Assembly: GCA_028583605.1 (NCBI GenBank)
Contig: CM053331.1
Span: 32,094,411-32,158,410 of the forward strand
DNA length: 64,000 nucleotides
DNA from: Dastarcus helophoroides
Lineage: Eukaryota > Arthropoda > Insecta > Coleoptera > Bothrideridae
Direction of reading: 5' to 3'
In this document: one piece after another, positions 12,588-22,950 of the stretch
Position numbering within the stretch: position 1 is the stretch's first letter
Layout: the number at the start of each line of letters is the position of its first letter
Translations under genes and position numbers: made by a program
Notes under the pieces: model-generated
The model's database searches: none
Told to the model about the DNA's origin: nothing
Seen by the model: only the letters and a program-made list of their open reading frames with translations

Positions 12588-12865
12588 ATGTTTCGATTGA
12601 GAGATAGACAAACAAATAGTAACATACGAAAGGAATGTAACATACAAAACGTCAACAAATGGGTGAAAACGAGAAAGAAAAAGTGGAACGAACATGTAGA
12701 TAGGATGAGACCAGAACAACTGGCAAATATCTCTAAAAACAATAAAATATACAGCAAAAGATCAGCGGGAAGCCCAAAAAGGCCATGACAGGACAACATA
12801 CAGTCAATAACAACAGAAACTGATTGATGTAGACAAACAGGAGAAACCCTAGTCGTACGGAGAAG
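12588..12865 (+). mobile_element. 3' end of a non-LTR retrotransposon (ORF2 C-terminus plus tail)
   Basis: An open stretch from 12588 encodes RLRDRQ...IRKE...KWVKTRKKKWNEHVDRM followed by KRSAGSPKRP, then a stop at 12786. The pattern 'W-x-x-HV-x-RM ... R-x-x-G-x-P' is the usual C-terminal signature of insect LINE ORF2 proteins; the LINE at 30392-34667 ends with a comparable block (WWGHIQRM ... RRRRDRP). After the stop, TAGTCGTACGGAGAAGAAG leads into a GAA-type tail, as in LINEs with microsatellite 3' ends. The element is severely 5'-truncated. Confidence 0.7.
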
Positions 12866-14365
12866 AAGAAGAAGAGGAAAAGGGAAAGCAATGGGAAGAA
12901 GAAGACCAAGAGGAATAGGAAGAGGAAGAGCAAGGGGAAGAGGAAGAACAAGCGAAACAGCAAGGGGAAGAGCAAGGAGAAGAGCAAGAGGAAGAGCAAG
13001 AGAAAGAGCAAGAAGAAGAGGAAGAGCAAGGGGAAGAGTCTTCCTCTTCCCCTTGCTCTTGGCTTGGGGAAGAGGAGAAGCAAGATCAAGAAGAAGAGGA
13101 AGAGCAAGAGGTAGAGCAAGAGGAAGAGCAAGAGGCAGAGCAAGAGAGAGAGCAAGAAGAACAGTAAGATGAAGAGCAAGAGGAAGAGCAAGAGGAAGAG
13201 CAAGAGGCAGAGCAAGAGAAAGAGCAAGAAGAACAGCAAGATGAAGAGCAAGAAGAAGAGCAAGATGATGAGCAAGGGGAAAAGGAAGAAGAAAAACAAG
13301 AGGAACAGTAAGAAGAAGTGGAAGAGCGAGGGGAAGAGAAAGAGCAATGGGAAGAGGAAGAGGAAAAGAAAGAGAAATAGGTAGAGGAAGAGTAAAGACA
13401 AGGGGAAGGGGAAGAGCAAGAGGAAGAGCAAGGAAAAGAGGAAGAGCAAGAGGAAGAGGAAAAGCAAAAGCAAGAGGAAGAACAAGAGAAAAAGCAAGGG
13501 GAAGAGGAAGAGCAAGAGAAAGAGCAAGAGGAAGAGCAAGAGGAAGAGCAAGAAGAAGTAAAAGAGCAAAGGAAAGAGGAAGAGCAATGGGAAGAGGAAA
13601 AGGAAGAGAAATGGGAAGAGAAAGAGAAGAAGCAACGGGAAGAAGAAGAACAAGGGGACGAGCAAGAGGAAGGGCAGGAGAAGAGCAAGAGGAAGGGGAA
13701 GAGAAAGAGGAAGAGCAAAAGCAAAAGGAAGGGCAAGAGGAAGAGGAAAAGAAAGAAGAATAGGAAGAAGAAGAGCAAAAGCAAGGGGAAGAGGACAAAT
13801 AAGGGGAAGAGCAAGAGGAAGAGCCAGGAGAAGAGGAAGAGCAAGGGGAAGAAGAAGACGAAGAGGAAGAGTAAAAGCAAGAGGAAGAACAAGGGGAAGA
13901 GCAAGAGGAAGAGCAAGAAGAAGTGGAAGAGCAAGCGGAAGAGGAAGAGCAATGGGAAGAGGAAGAGAAAAAGTAAGAGGAATGAGAAGAGCAAGAGCAA
14001 GGGAAGAACAATGACAAGGGGAAGAGCAAAAGAAAGAGCAAGGAGAAGAGGAAGAGCAAGAGGAAGAGAAAGAGCAAAAGCAAGAGGAAGGGCAAGAGGA
14101 AGAGCAAGAAGAAGTGCAAGAGCAAGGGGAAGAGGAAGAGGGAAAAAAGAGGAATAGCAAAAGGAAGAGCAAAAGCAAGGGGAAGGGGAAGAACAAGGGG
14201 AAGAGGAAGAGCAAAAGCAAGAGGAAGAGCAACAGCAAGAGTAAGAGCAAGAGGAAGAGCAAGAGGAAGAACACGAGGAAGAGCAAGAGGAAGAGTAAGA
14301 GAAAGAGCAAGAGGAAGAGGAAAAGGAAGAGGAAGAGGAAGAGCAAGAACAAGAGGAAGATGAAG
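12860..14365 (+). repeat. Polypurine minisatellite, 12-mer theme GGAAGAGCAAGA
   Basis: About 1.5 kb of nearly uninterrupted (GAGCAAGAGGAA)-type units with small variants (GGGGAAGAG, AAAAGCAAGAG). The unit contains no stop in any of the six frames. It therefore opens very long overlapping reading frames: Glu/Gln-, Arg/Gly- and Lys/Ser-rich on plus, and Leu/Pro-, Phe/Leu- and Ser/Cys-rich on minus. None has homology, splice context or a non-repetitive domain, so none is called as a gene. The array follows directly on the GAA-rich tail of the LINE fragment. A 17-bp-arm inverted repeat at 13022-13060 is the only place where the purine strand flips. Confidence 0.92.
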
Positions 14366-15788
14366 AAAAATTGTCTGACAGGAGACTCGGAGCATTTTGG
14401 GCCAGAATCAGTTTTTTCGGCCGCAACCGAAATTTCGATCCCCCAATTTTAATTGCTTGCTTTCTAATATACAGTTCGAAAGGTAAATTCATAATCTTTC
14501 GATTAAAATCGTTTTCCATGCAAGAATAATTACAGACTGAATTCAGCAGCAATTATTACGTAACTTCGATTTACATAAAAAACTTTTACAGCGCAGGAAT
14601 AATTACAGGTTGAATTCAGGAGAAATTATTACGTAACCTCGGTTTTTATAAAAAAAGTTAGGTCAAACTGACAGGATCTACTTCTAGCTTCTTTATTTAT
14701 TATTAATCGGCTACTTTACCGTCCTTCGCTCGTAACAAATCAATTGTCTATTATACACAAGTAAATAGAAATAGGATAGAACTGCACAAGTCATGTATCT
14801 GTCTGTGTGTACATAAGCTGTAACTATATGATTATAGTTCAACCCCAATGTCATTTAATTTTTTATATTAGTGGATGAAGTTAACAGGAAATAAATCGTG
14901 ACTCTATCTATAAGACAATGGAATCCGAGGGTAAATGAAATGAATTTTGCAATCATTCAATTTTTTTTGGTGTCGTTTATTTATAAGCTTTTTAGGCGTA
15001 TAAACAATTTTTTTCAAGGAAAATATCACTGAAGTTTGTATTTAGAAGTATATTGCACTTAAATGTTAAATTTACACATTTGTTATCAGTTAACTTTTTT
15101 AGTACATACTCTTATTTTACAAACAATTTCAGTAAAGTTTTTTCTTTGCTTTCTTACTTACTTATTTTTTAGAGCTATGTTAATTTTGGAATTAGTTAAT
15201 GAAAAAGTAGACGAGCTTTTTTTCGTGCAAAGTCACTTTTATTATCTTACTAAAAGAATTGAAGTTACTTTTATTAGCTTGTTAAATGAATTTAATGCCT
15301 ATTTTCAGTCTAAGATTACCAAATAAAACCTAACAGAATTAAAATTATTGATCGTCTATTCCAGGAAATGCAGATTCTCAGCCACTATAATTTATTCATT
15401 TCTTAGTTCAATAATACATCGCAGTAGAGCTAACTGACTTATGAAATAAGTCATGAAATAAAGAGTTGGATAAATGATAGAAATAATTATATATTCAGCT
15501 TTTCATCCTTCAGATTGTATTCGCCTTTTTCCCAATTAAGAATCTGTTGGCGCTTTCACCCTATAAACCAGATGATTCTCGTCAAGAGAGTTTGCTTAGT
15601 AGGGTGCGAAGCACTTGATCAGTATCTTCAAAAGTTTAGAGCTCTAGCAGAATCTCCTTATTGAATTTTTTGCAGTTAATGTTTTTTTACGTTTTATTAA
15701 TAATAAATCATGATAATTAAAACAAAAAGAGTTATACACAACTCAATAATTTTTTGTTTTCCTGATGGTTACTTTTTTGTTTCATTAG
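14366..15788. other. Intergenic region upstream of the AMP-ligase gene
   Basis: AT-rich unique-looking sequence. It holds a two-copy 73-bp tandem repeat (AATAATTACAG at 14525 and 14598, each followed by a TGAATTCAG...AATTATTACGTAAC block). An 87-codon open frame at 15063-15326 has no recognisable feature and is not called. The gene's 5' UTR and promoter must lie here, but I see no convincing core promoter. A pyrimidine-rich tract with an AG just before the ATG at 15789 could be an acceptor for a 5' UTR intron. Confidence 0.5.
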
Positions 15789-18176
15789 ATGTGTACAATT
15801 GTTTTAGATAACTCTGATGATCATCCCAATATTATAAAAACATTTGAAGGCTTTAAACCAAAAATTCAAGGCTTAGGTTGGGAACTGTTCATTTCTATGA
15901 AAAGGTACAAAAGAAATATAGCGCAGGTATTTTCTGATCTCGAACTGTCAGATTCCAATTCCGTATTCAGTACCTTGCAGATTCAGGGGAAGAAGAAACA
16001 TATGAACTACTTTTATCGAGATGTGTAAAATGCGCCATCAAGTTAAGATCCAAACAGCTGGGACAAGGCGCAATAATATACATGTGCTCTAACAATCACA
16101 AGAATTCAGCCGTACCATTCATAGCAGCGAACTTCTTGGGAATGAAATCGACAACACTCGATCCGTCGATATGTTTGGAAGACGCAATCCATCTCTTGAA
16201 ACAAGTTACTCCAAGCATCATTTTCGTGATACCGAGCGCACTGGAACTTATCGAAGGGGTCGTGGGGGCATTGAGCTTGGAGATAGAAATAGTTGTATTT
16301 GGTCAGACGGAAAATCATGTGAATTTCGACGATTTCTTGGAGGATTCGGATGAGGAAACTTCATTCGTACCGGCCAAAGCTAATTCTAGAGAAACAGCTG
16401 TAATTTTCTTCAGTAGTGGAACTACTGGATTACCCAAAGGAATATGCTGTTCTCACTATGGTTTGCTTTGCCAATCACTTAATATTGGGTGAGCTGTTTT
16501 ACTTTGGAAAATCACTTTGTTTGTGCTTAAAATGTTACTCTAATATATTTCGTTGGCCCAATGATTCTGGTTAATTTTCTACGTCAGCTATAATTTGAGT
16601 TACGACTGTAGCATTAAATGTTCAGAGGATAGGAACACAAGCAATAAAAAAATGTGTGCTGCATTTTAGGAATTCCGGGGGTATTTCAGCTGTTTCTCTC
16701 TCATATACAACTCTGTATTGGATATCATCAGTAAGTCTGTTGATTGGGACTATTATTTCTGGATGTGCTAGAGTGATTGTCGAAAGTTTTAATGCAACGG
16801 AAACTTGGCTTATTCTTCAGGATTACAAGGTTACAAATTAATCTACTTTTAAGTTTAAGTTATTAATTTTGAAAATAGTAACAAGAATGATACGGGGGGG
16901 GGGGGGGTGATGTTCTGAATAATGTTTGTTATAGCAGTGTGGAGAGATGTGTAACACTGTGTTGAATGACACTTTTGTGCTGACACCCGTATCGGTGTCA
17001 CAAGTGTTGAAACTGCTTATATGACACTTGACACTCTAACTTCACCGCTGTATTGCGATACCGCATGCTTGCTGCATGCGGTATCACAAGGCAGCGAAAC
17101 ACACACATGCATGTAATATACAATATGCTTTAATTTATAACTAGTTGAAAAATTACTTGCCTTTCATTGCAGGGAGTTTACGCTAAATTATAGACTAAAA
17201 TGATGTGAAATTAATCTAACTAATTAATTACTTAAACTAACTAGACTAAACTTAAACTAAAACACTCGTTCAATATTAGAATTTTGATTTTATTACTCTT
17301 CAGGTAACAAACGCTTTTTTCTCGCCATTCCAAGCTGCGGAACTAGTTAGATGTGGAAGACCAAATAACATTGACACAAGCAATTTACTAAGCCTTTTCA
17401 CCGGAGGAGCAAAAGCTCCCAACGAACTCATATACAAATTAAGGGACCTACTACCTGGCACTTTCGTCTATCAAGCTTATGGACAAACCGAAATGTCTGG
17501 TGTGGTAACCACTTTCAAAATACATGACCCGCGAGATCGAATCCTACTGAATTACAGACCAGAATCCTGCGGAAGACCACTGGAAGGGATCTGGTATAAA
17601 GTACCGCTTTAAATACAGAAGTAGATTTATTGACTCAAGTTGATACTCCTTTTGCAGGTGGTCGATCCTGACACTGATGAGGTTTTGGGTCCGAACCAGC
17701 AAGGGGAACTACGGCTAAAATCCGATTACATTATGAACGGTTACTACGACAGAGACTCCTCGTCTACGTTTGACTCAGCAGGATGGTTGATGACCGGAGA
17801 TGTCGTTTACTACGATGAGGATCAATGTTTTTACATAATTGACAGGATTAAAGATTTGATGAAGTTTCAGTCTTGGCATGTACCACCGGCTCTTATCGAG
17901 GGCGTTTTACATCAACATCCGGCGGTGGACTCCGCTGTTGTTATCGGGATTCCTCATGAAATCGACGGCGATCATCCGATGGCTTTGGTTATAGTAAAAG
18001 ATGAGTTTAACGATTCGGCGGATCCTGCGGAAATTGAACAATTCGTAGCTGATAGGGTGCAGGATCGCCAGAAGTTGAGAGCTGGCGTTAAATTCATCGA
18101 TTCGATTCCTCTTACGCCAACTGGCAAAATACGGAGGAACTACATTAGAGATTTAGTTATTAGTGGAGAAATATAA
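15789..18176 (+). CDS. Acyl-CoA synthetase / luciferase-like AMP-dependent ligase, complete, 5 exons
   Basis: Exons 15789-15926, 15971-16488, 16670-16829, 17304-17600 and 17658-18176 join in frame to 543 residues, the usual length for the family. ANL-superfamily motifs are all present: the P-loop SSGTTGLPKG (about 194-203), the adenylate motif YGQTE (about 331-335), GWLMTGD with its ribose-binding Asp (about 419), the hinge region RIKDLMKFQSW, and PTGKIRRN with catalytic Lys about 528 (Lys529 in firefly luciferase). It probably activates a fatty or aromatic acid to an acyl-AMP and then an acyl-CoA. The C-terminus is SGEI, not the SKL-type peroxisomal signal of luciferases, so a cytosolic location is possible. 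Intron 1 is only 44 nt; its acceptor (AG at 15969-15970) was chosen because it keeps the DSGEEETYE frame. The start codon is the first ATG in frame and could lie in an earlier exon. AATAAA is at 18194-18199. Substrate, and any link to luminescence, cannot be told from sequence. Confidence 0.92.
16930..17090. mobile_element. Foldback sequence with adjacent perfect palindrome, intron 3 of the AMP-ligase
   Basis: GACACTTTTGTGCTGACACC pairs imperfectly with GGTGTCACAAGTGTTG around a centre near 16997. Just after it, GATACCGCATGC (17057-17068) and GCATGCGGTATC (17074-17085) form a perfect 12-bp stem with a 5-base loop. Outer CAGTGTGGAG / CTTCACCGCTG ends are loosely inverted. A small hAT-like MITE is possible, but no clean target duplication is seen. 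A run of 11-12 G lies just upstream, near 16896. Confidence 0.45.
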
Positions 18177-18193
18177 TGTTGTAATAAGTTACT

Positions 18194-18199
18194 AATAAA
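18194..18199 (+). terminator. Poly(A) signal of the AMP-ligase gene
   Basis: AATAAA 18 bases after the TAA stop, in a short AT-rich 3' flank. Confidence 0.6.
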
Positions 18200-19520
18200 G
18201 TTAGTTTAGTTGTAAGAGTGTTCTGTATGTTATCTTGTTCATTATGAATCTGGAAGTTTCGGGTTAAATTTTAGTTTCCTATAATTTTAAGTATAACATA
18301 CCACATCCCAAATTTTTTTATATAAGCAAATTAGGCGAGAAATTATAAATTACATTAGATCAACATTTCTCAAATTCTACGACCCGCGGGTCTCTAAAAA
18401 TTGTGAATATTTTTCGTACACCCATGGGTTCCTAACAAATAAATTAAAGACCTATGATATAAGTTAATTACAGAGATGGGCAAATTACTTTTTAAAACGA
18501 AGGATTACATTACTCATTACTTTTTCAGAAAAAGGCAAAATTTCTCTTCTTCCCCAGAATGCTACAAAAAACTTGTTTTTTTTATGCTATCTCGTGTAAA
18601 TCTACACGCGACAGGTGGCAACTCTATGAATTTAAGCTTTTTTGATTATTTTACTATTGTAAAAAGGGGAAGCGTAAGCTATTTATTTTTAAGTTTGGGT
18701 TTTTCTGGAAATTATAACTTTTTTAAAACTTTCTTCATTGTTTTCCTTTATAATGTTTCATTTCTTTATTTTTATCTTCACAATTTCAGGTTTAATCTCA
18801 AATTTTCGTTTTTTTTAGAATCCCGTTTAAATTTCATAGTTTATTGTCTCAAAACTTGTCTTAAAACTCGATTTTATTACGATGATAGTTTCTCTCGTAA
18901 TTTGGCCTCTTTTCTGCTAATCTTGATATTATCAGCAATTTGTTCTAGACATGAGGAATTTCAAAGTCAAAATTTGAAGAAAAAAGTAGGATACTCTAAA
19001 ATTCTGGCCAGTATTTTGAATAAAGAGTCAATTTTCTAAAAGTAAACTTAAAATAGTCTCCAATTTTTTTCTGAAAATCCCAATTTTTAGATGTTTGTCC
19101 CAAACTCTTATTTTTTTTAATAGACTTCGACTTTAGAAAGGGAGTGTTTTTTTTAAAGATTATGTTCGAATATCCCTTTTTTTCCTCGCGGAAACGTCTA
19201 ATTATTTGCTCGAAAGTTCTCAAACTCATCTTTTTTTGAACTGTTACAAAAATTGAAACACAGAACTTGTCCCCTGAAACCAAGAAAGATTAAAAAATGG
19301 AACGGTCTGGTCCTTGGTTATCTTTAAAAATTGGAGTACAAAAGATTAAAAAACACAACAAAGGTTGCTCTAACACGTTTCGACAGCAAAGCTGTCATCT
19401 TCAGAGAGAAACTCTCTCTGAAACTTTCTCTTTCTTGGTTTCAGGGGACAAATTCTGTGTTTCAGTTTTTGAAGATAACCAAGGACCAGTCCGTTCCATC
19501 GAACTGTTACAGTTAATTTT
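18200..19520. other. Downstream flank with fragments of hAT-like ends
   Basis: At about 18360-18440, CATTTCTCAAATTCTACGAC followed by CCGCGGGTCTCTAAAA looks like a degraded hAT terminus. At 18472, CAGAGATGGGCAAATTACTT resembles hAT 5' ends of the 'CAGAGATGGGCAA' type; no partner end was found. A 187-codon, Phe-rich open frame (18476-19039) starts inside this end; it has no domain and is not called. Confidence 0.45.
19236..19500 (+). mobile_element. MITE family B, full copy nested next to a partial copy
   Basis: The full element runs from TGGAACGGTCTGGTCCTTGG at 19297 to the inverted end CCAAGGACCAGTCCGTTCCA ending at 19500. Inside are AAGATTAAAAAACACAACA and, inverted, TTTCTTGGTTTCAGGGGACA. 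Just left, 19256-19296 is the inner part of another copy (ACTTGTCCCCTGAAACCAAG, AAAGATTAAAAAA) lacking its terminus. GAACTGTTACA occurs just outside on both sides (19241 and 19500), which may be a target duplication of the compound insert. Confidence 0.75.
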
Positions 19521-22500
19521 ATTACAAAGCTAGAATGTTCTTCAACATTGCAAAATTTTCATAAACTTTTTATAATATATCGACTTTAAAATAGAAATTT
19601 TTGACTTTCTTCTTGAAAATGTGAAATTTGAAATTAAGATTGAAATTTAGAGATTAATCTTAGAACGTTTCCCAAAATTCTCAATTTAATTTTCCATGTT
19701 TACCTTACAATTTATGTTTTTAAGTAAATATCGTCTTCTTGTGTTAGTTTTTATAAAGTTCTAGTTTCTCAAAATTTTAACTTTTTTCATTTTTTAGACA
19801 AAACTGTAAAAACTGTAACTGTGTTTGCCCTTATTTACCTAATATTTCGAATTTAAATAGGAAACTAAATGTTCTTTTCGAAATGTTGTCGTTGATTTAG
19901 AAATTTCAATTTTTTTCATAAAAAACTTGAGACTTGAAATTTGGACCCTTTAAAAATGTCAACTTTCTTCTGTTGGAATTCAAAGGTTTTTCTCGCGATT
20001 TTAAATTAAACACGAAATGAAAAAATGCAAGTTAGAGTTCAAATTCGAAATTTTGAGCAAAAGTTCGAAATTTTGGGCCAACGTTCGAAATTTTGATTTA
20101 TCATAATCAAATTTTTAAATTTTTGCTTAAATTACCTACTTCGAAGTTTTGAATTTTAACTTAAACTTTTAATTCTTTTATGTCATGTTTTATTTCCAAA
20201 TCTTTAGAAAAACGTCTAAATTTCAATAGAAGAAATTTAAAATTTTTAAAAAGAATCCAACTTTCAAGTTGCCAAAACTTCGAAAAAAAAGCAAATTAAA
20301 TTTAATAATAAAACTTATTAAAACTTTGACTTTAATCTTACAATTTGATTTTGCCTAAACATTTTAAACTTTCAAGCTGAAAGTAAAATTGTGTACGTTT
20401 TCAAAATTCCAGGATTAAATTCATAATCGTCAGTTCTTCTACTCGAGTTTGAATTTGAAATGTCGTCGAGAAAAAATCGAAATTTGGATATTAAAGAATT
20501 TATATACAAATCTTGTCCTCTGAATAGATTAACGAAAGGATTGAGTACCTTTCTGAAGATGATAACTTGGCTATCAAAACGCGTTAGAGCAACTGTTGTT
20601 GAATTTTTTAATCTCTTTTGGTTTCAGGGGACAGGATTTGTATATTAATTTTTGAAAATAACAAAATTATTGGCTATTGAATTCAAAGTTTGGAGAAAAA
20701 GAAATCGTAATGTATAAAGGGTGAAAATTTCGAGTACGAAGCCAAAATTTTTGAAACAATCCAACAATTGTTTAAATCAAAAATTTTAAAATAAAAATTA
20801 AATTTCGAATAAGGCTCCAAAATTCGACTATTTCTATAGATTTTATACTTTTAGGCGATATTTCCAAAAAAAAGTCGGATTTAAAATCGATTTCTTAAAA
20901 TAGATGCGAGAACTTGTTTTAAGAAATGTTTTTTGAAATTTTCCTCTTTTCTCGAAATTACCGCGTGGCATTTTAAAATGTATGTTACAAACTTCTGAAG
21001 TTTGCAGGTCGAAATTTCGAGGAAAAAAATCGAGATTTTAAGAAGTCTAATTTTCAACACGAAGTGAAAACATCGAAAGAAAAAGCTACATTATTAAAAA
21101 ACCAACTTCTTTAAAAATGTCGATTTTAATCTTTAAATTTTAAAGATTTTAGAAATCTTCAATTTTTGAGTAAAATCTTGAATCTTTGAGGTTTTTCTCA
21201 AAATTTTGAGTTTAAACTAGAAAGTTTTTAACCTCGAAGATGTCAGAAATTTTTGTTTTAACTAGATTTCAAGTTTCCCTCGAAGTTTTTACATCTTTCT
21301 TAACATTTCGTGTTAAAACTCTTCTTTCATTTTTGGAAATTATAGGATATTTCCAAAACTTAATATTTTCCGCAAAATTCGGAGTTTAGGCTAGCAAATT
21401 TTAAATTCCAAACCTCATAATTAAAGACGAAATTTTGCCCAAAAATATTAAAATGTCGAAAAAACCTTGATTTATTTAAAAACTCCACAACATTTCGCGC
21501 TTAACCTTAATATTTTCGATTTTTTTTTAAAGTTAAGTTTGCGAGCTCGAGAAATGGATGGTTTCTAAATATACTAAACTTCGAGCAAAATCTTTGGCTT
21601 AAAGTTCGAAAATTCCAGAAAAGTTAAAATGGTTTAAAATTTAAATTTTATGATAAATTCAAAGGCTCAAAAGAAAGCTTAAATTTTAGGAATATATCAA
21701 TATGTAAACTTTAAGTTTTTAGAAATATTTAGTCTTAGTCTTCTCATAATTTCGCTTTTTTCAGAATTCCTACTTTTTGAAACAAATTTTCACTCATTTT
21801 AAATTTACGACTTTTTTTGTTTAATTTTGACTTTTTCAAAATCCGACATTTATGTAATAAAAAACTTCTGCTTCTATTTAAAACATCGATTTTTTTAATT
21901 AAACTTGAAAAATTGCAATTATTTTTAAGAGTTTCAGTTTTAAAGCTTTAAAATTTTTTGAAAATGTCGAGTTTTTGAAAGACTGACGATTTTATTTGGG
22001 AATTAGGAATTTCCAAAATTTGCACTTTTTCAAAATTTTTGATTTTTCCTCAAATTTGGTTGTTTTTCAAGATTTTTACTTTTTTAAAATGTCAGCTTCA
22101 AGTTTTGAAAGGTTCGATCTTATCGAAAATTTCCATCTTTTTGTAAAATTTTGAAATTTCATTTTTGAAAATCTTATATTTATTGATAATTTCGACATAT
22201 TTTCCAAATTTTCGATGGTTTATTTCAATTCCCGAATTTTTTCAAAATTTCGAATTTCTTTGGAAATCCTGATATTTCTATATTCCATTTTTTGATTAAA
22301 CTTTGAAATAAATGTCAACTTTAGTGGCAGATTTCGATTTTTTTCAAATTTTGCTTCGACTTCATTCTTATTAAAAATTTTAAATGTTTATATTAAAATT
22401 TCAAAATTTTTCACTATTTTGACCTTTGTTTTCAAATTTTCGCACTTTTTCTCGATATTTTAACATTTTTTTGAAATTGCCCCTTGCAAATTTCAAACCT

Positions 22501-22950
22501 TGTTTAAAATTTATCCATTTTTCCATAATTTGACTTTGACTTCTTCGAAAATTTGAAACTTTTTTCAAAATATTTTCAAAAACATTCTTTTAATTTCGAG
22601 TAGATTTGGAAATTCCCTGATTCATTTAGTTTTTCAGTTTTTTTAAAAATGTTAACTTATTTCGAAAATCGCTTTTTTTGAATTTTTTGACCATTTTCAA
22701 TATTTTGATTTTTTAAATTTATATGAATTTTGTTCATAATTTCGATTGATTTTTTTTGAAAATTTTAACTTTTTATAAAATTTCGGCATTTTTCAAAATT
22801 TATTTTTTAAATTTCTTTTTTTCAAATTTTAACTTATTTGGAAAATTTAGCTTTCTTAAAAATTAGGACATTTTTTAGGAATTCATCTATTTTACAAATT
22901 TTTCTGGTTTTTTGTTGTTTTTAGAAATTCAGAATTTTTTAAATTGCGTT
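19520..22950 (-). repeat. Degenerate AT-rich array, mostly pyrimidine-strand orientation
   Basis: Loose AT-rich sequence grading into the typical array with AAATTTCGACTTTTT-type words, densest from about 21700 to 22900. A family B MITE fragment lies at 20505-20667. No gene is seen. Confidence 0.65.
20505..20667 (+). mobile_element. MITE family B, degraded copy
   Basis: TACAAATCTTGTCCTCTGAA, then GCGTTAGAGCAACTGTTGTT, then TTTTTTAATCTCTTTTGGTT and CAGGGGACAGGATTTGTATA appear in the family's order. Both terminal 20 bases are lost. The middle matches the 'gttgctctaacacgtttcgacagc' region of the 19297 copy in inverted form. Confidence 0.65.

Noticed and set aside
12891..14452. Plus-strand Arg/Gly- and Lys/Ser-rich ORFs over the same array
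   Set aside because: Same artefact; RS-like appearance comes from the repeat unit, with no splice signals or homology.
12566..14552. Minus-strand ORFs of 609, 539 and 488 codons (Leu/Pro-, Phe/Leu- and Ser/Cys-rich)
   Set aside because: They are readings of the stop-free 12-mer polypurine minisatellite in three frames; none has a non-repetitive domain beyond flanking sequence.
15063..15326. 87-codon hydrophobic ORF upstream of the AMP-ligase
   Set aside because: No signal, domain or splice continuity; composition is like the surrounding AT-rich DNA.
15789..16028. A 79-codon ORF as a complete protein
   Set aside because: Only 15789-15926 is coding; the remainder is intron 1 and exon 2 read in the wrong frame.
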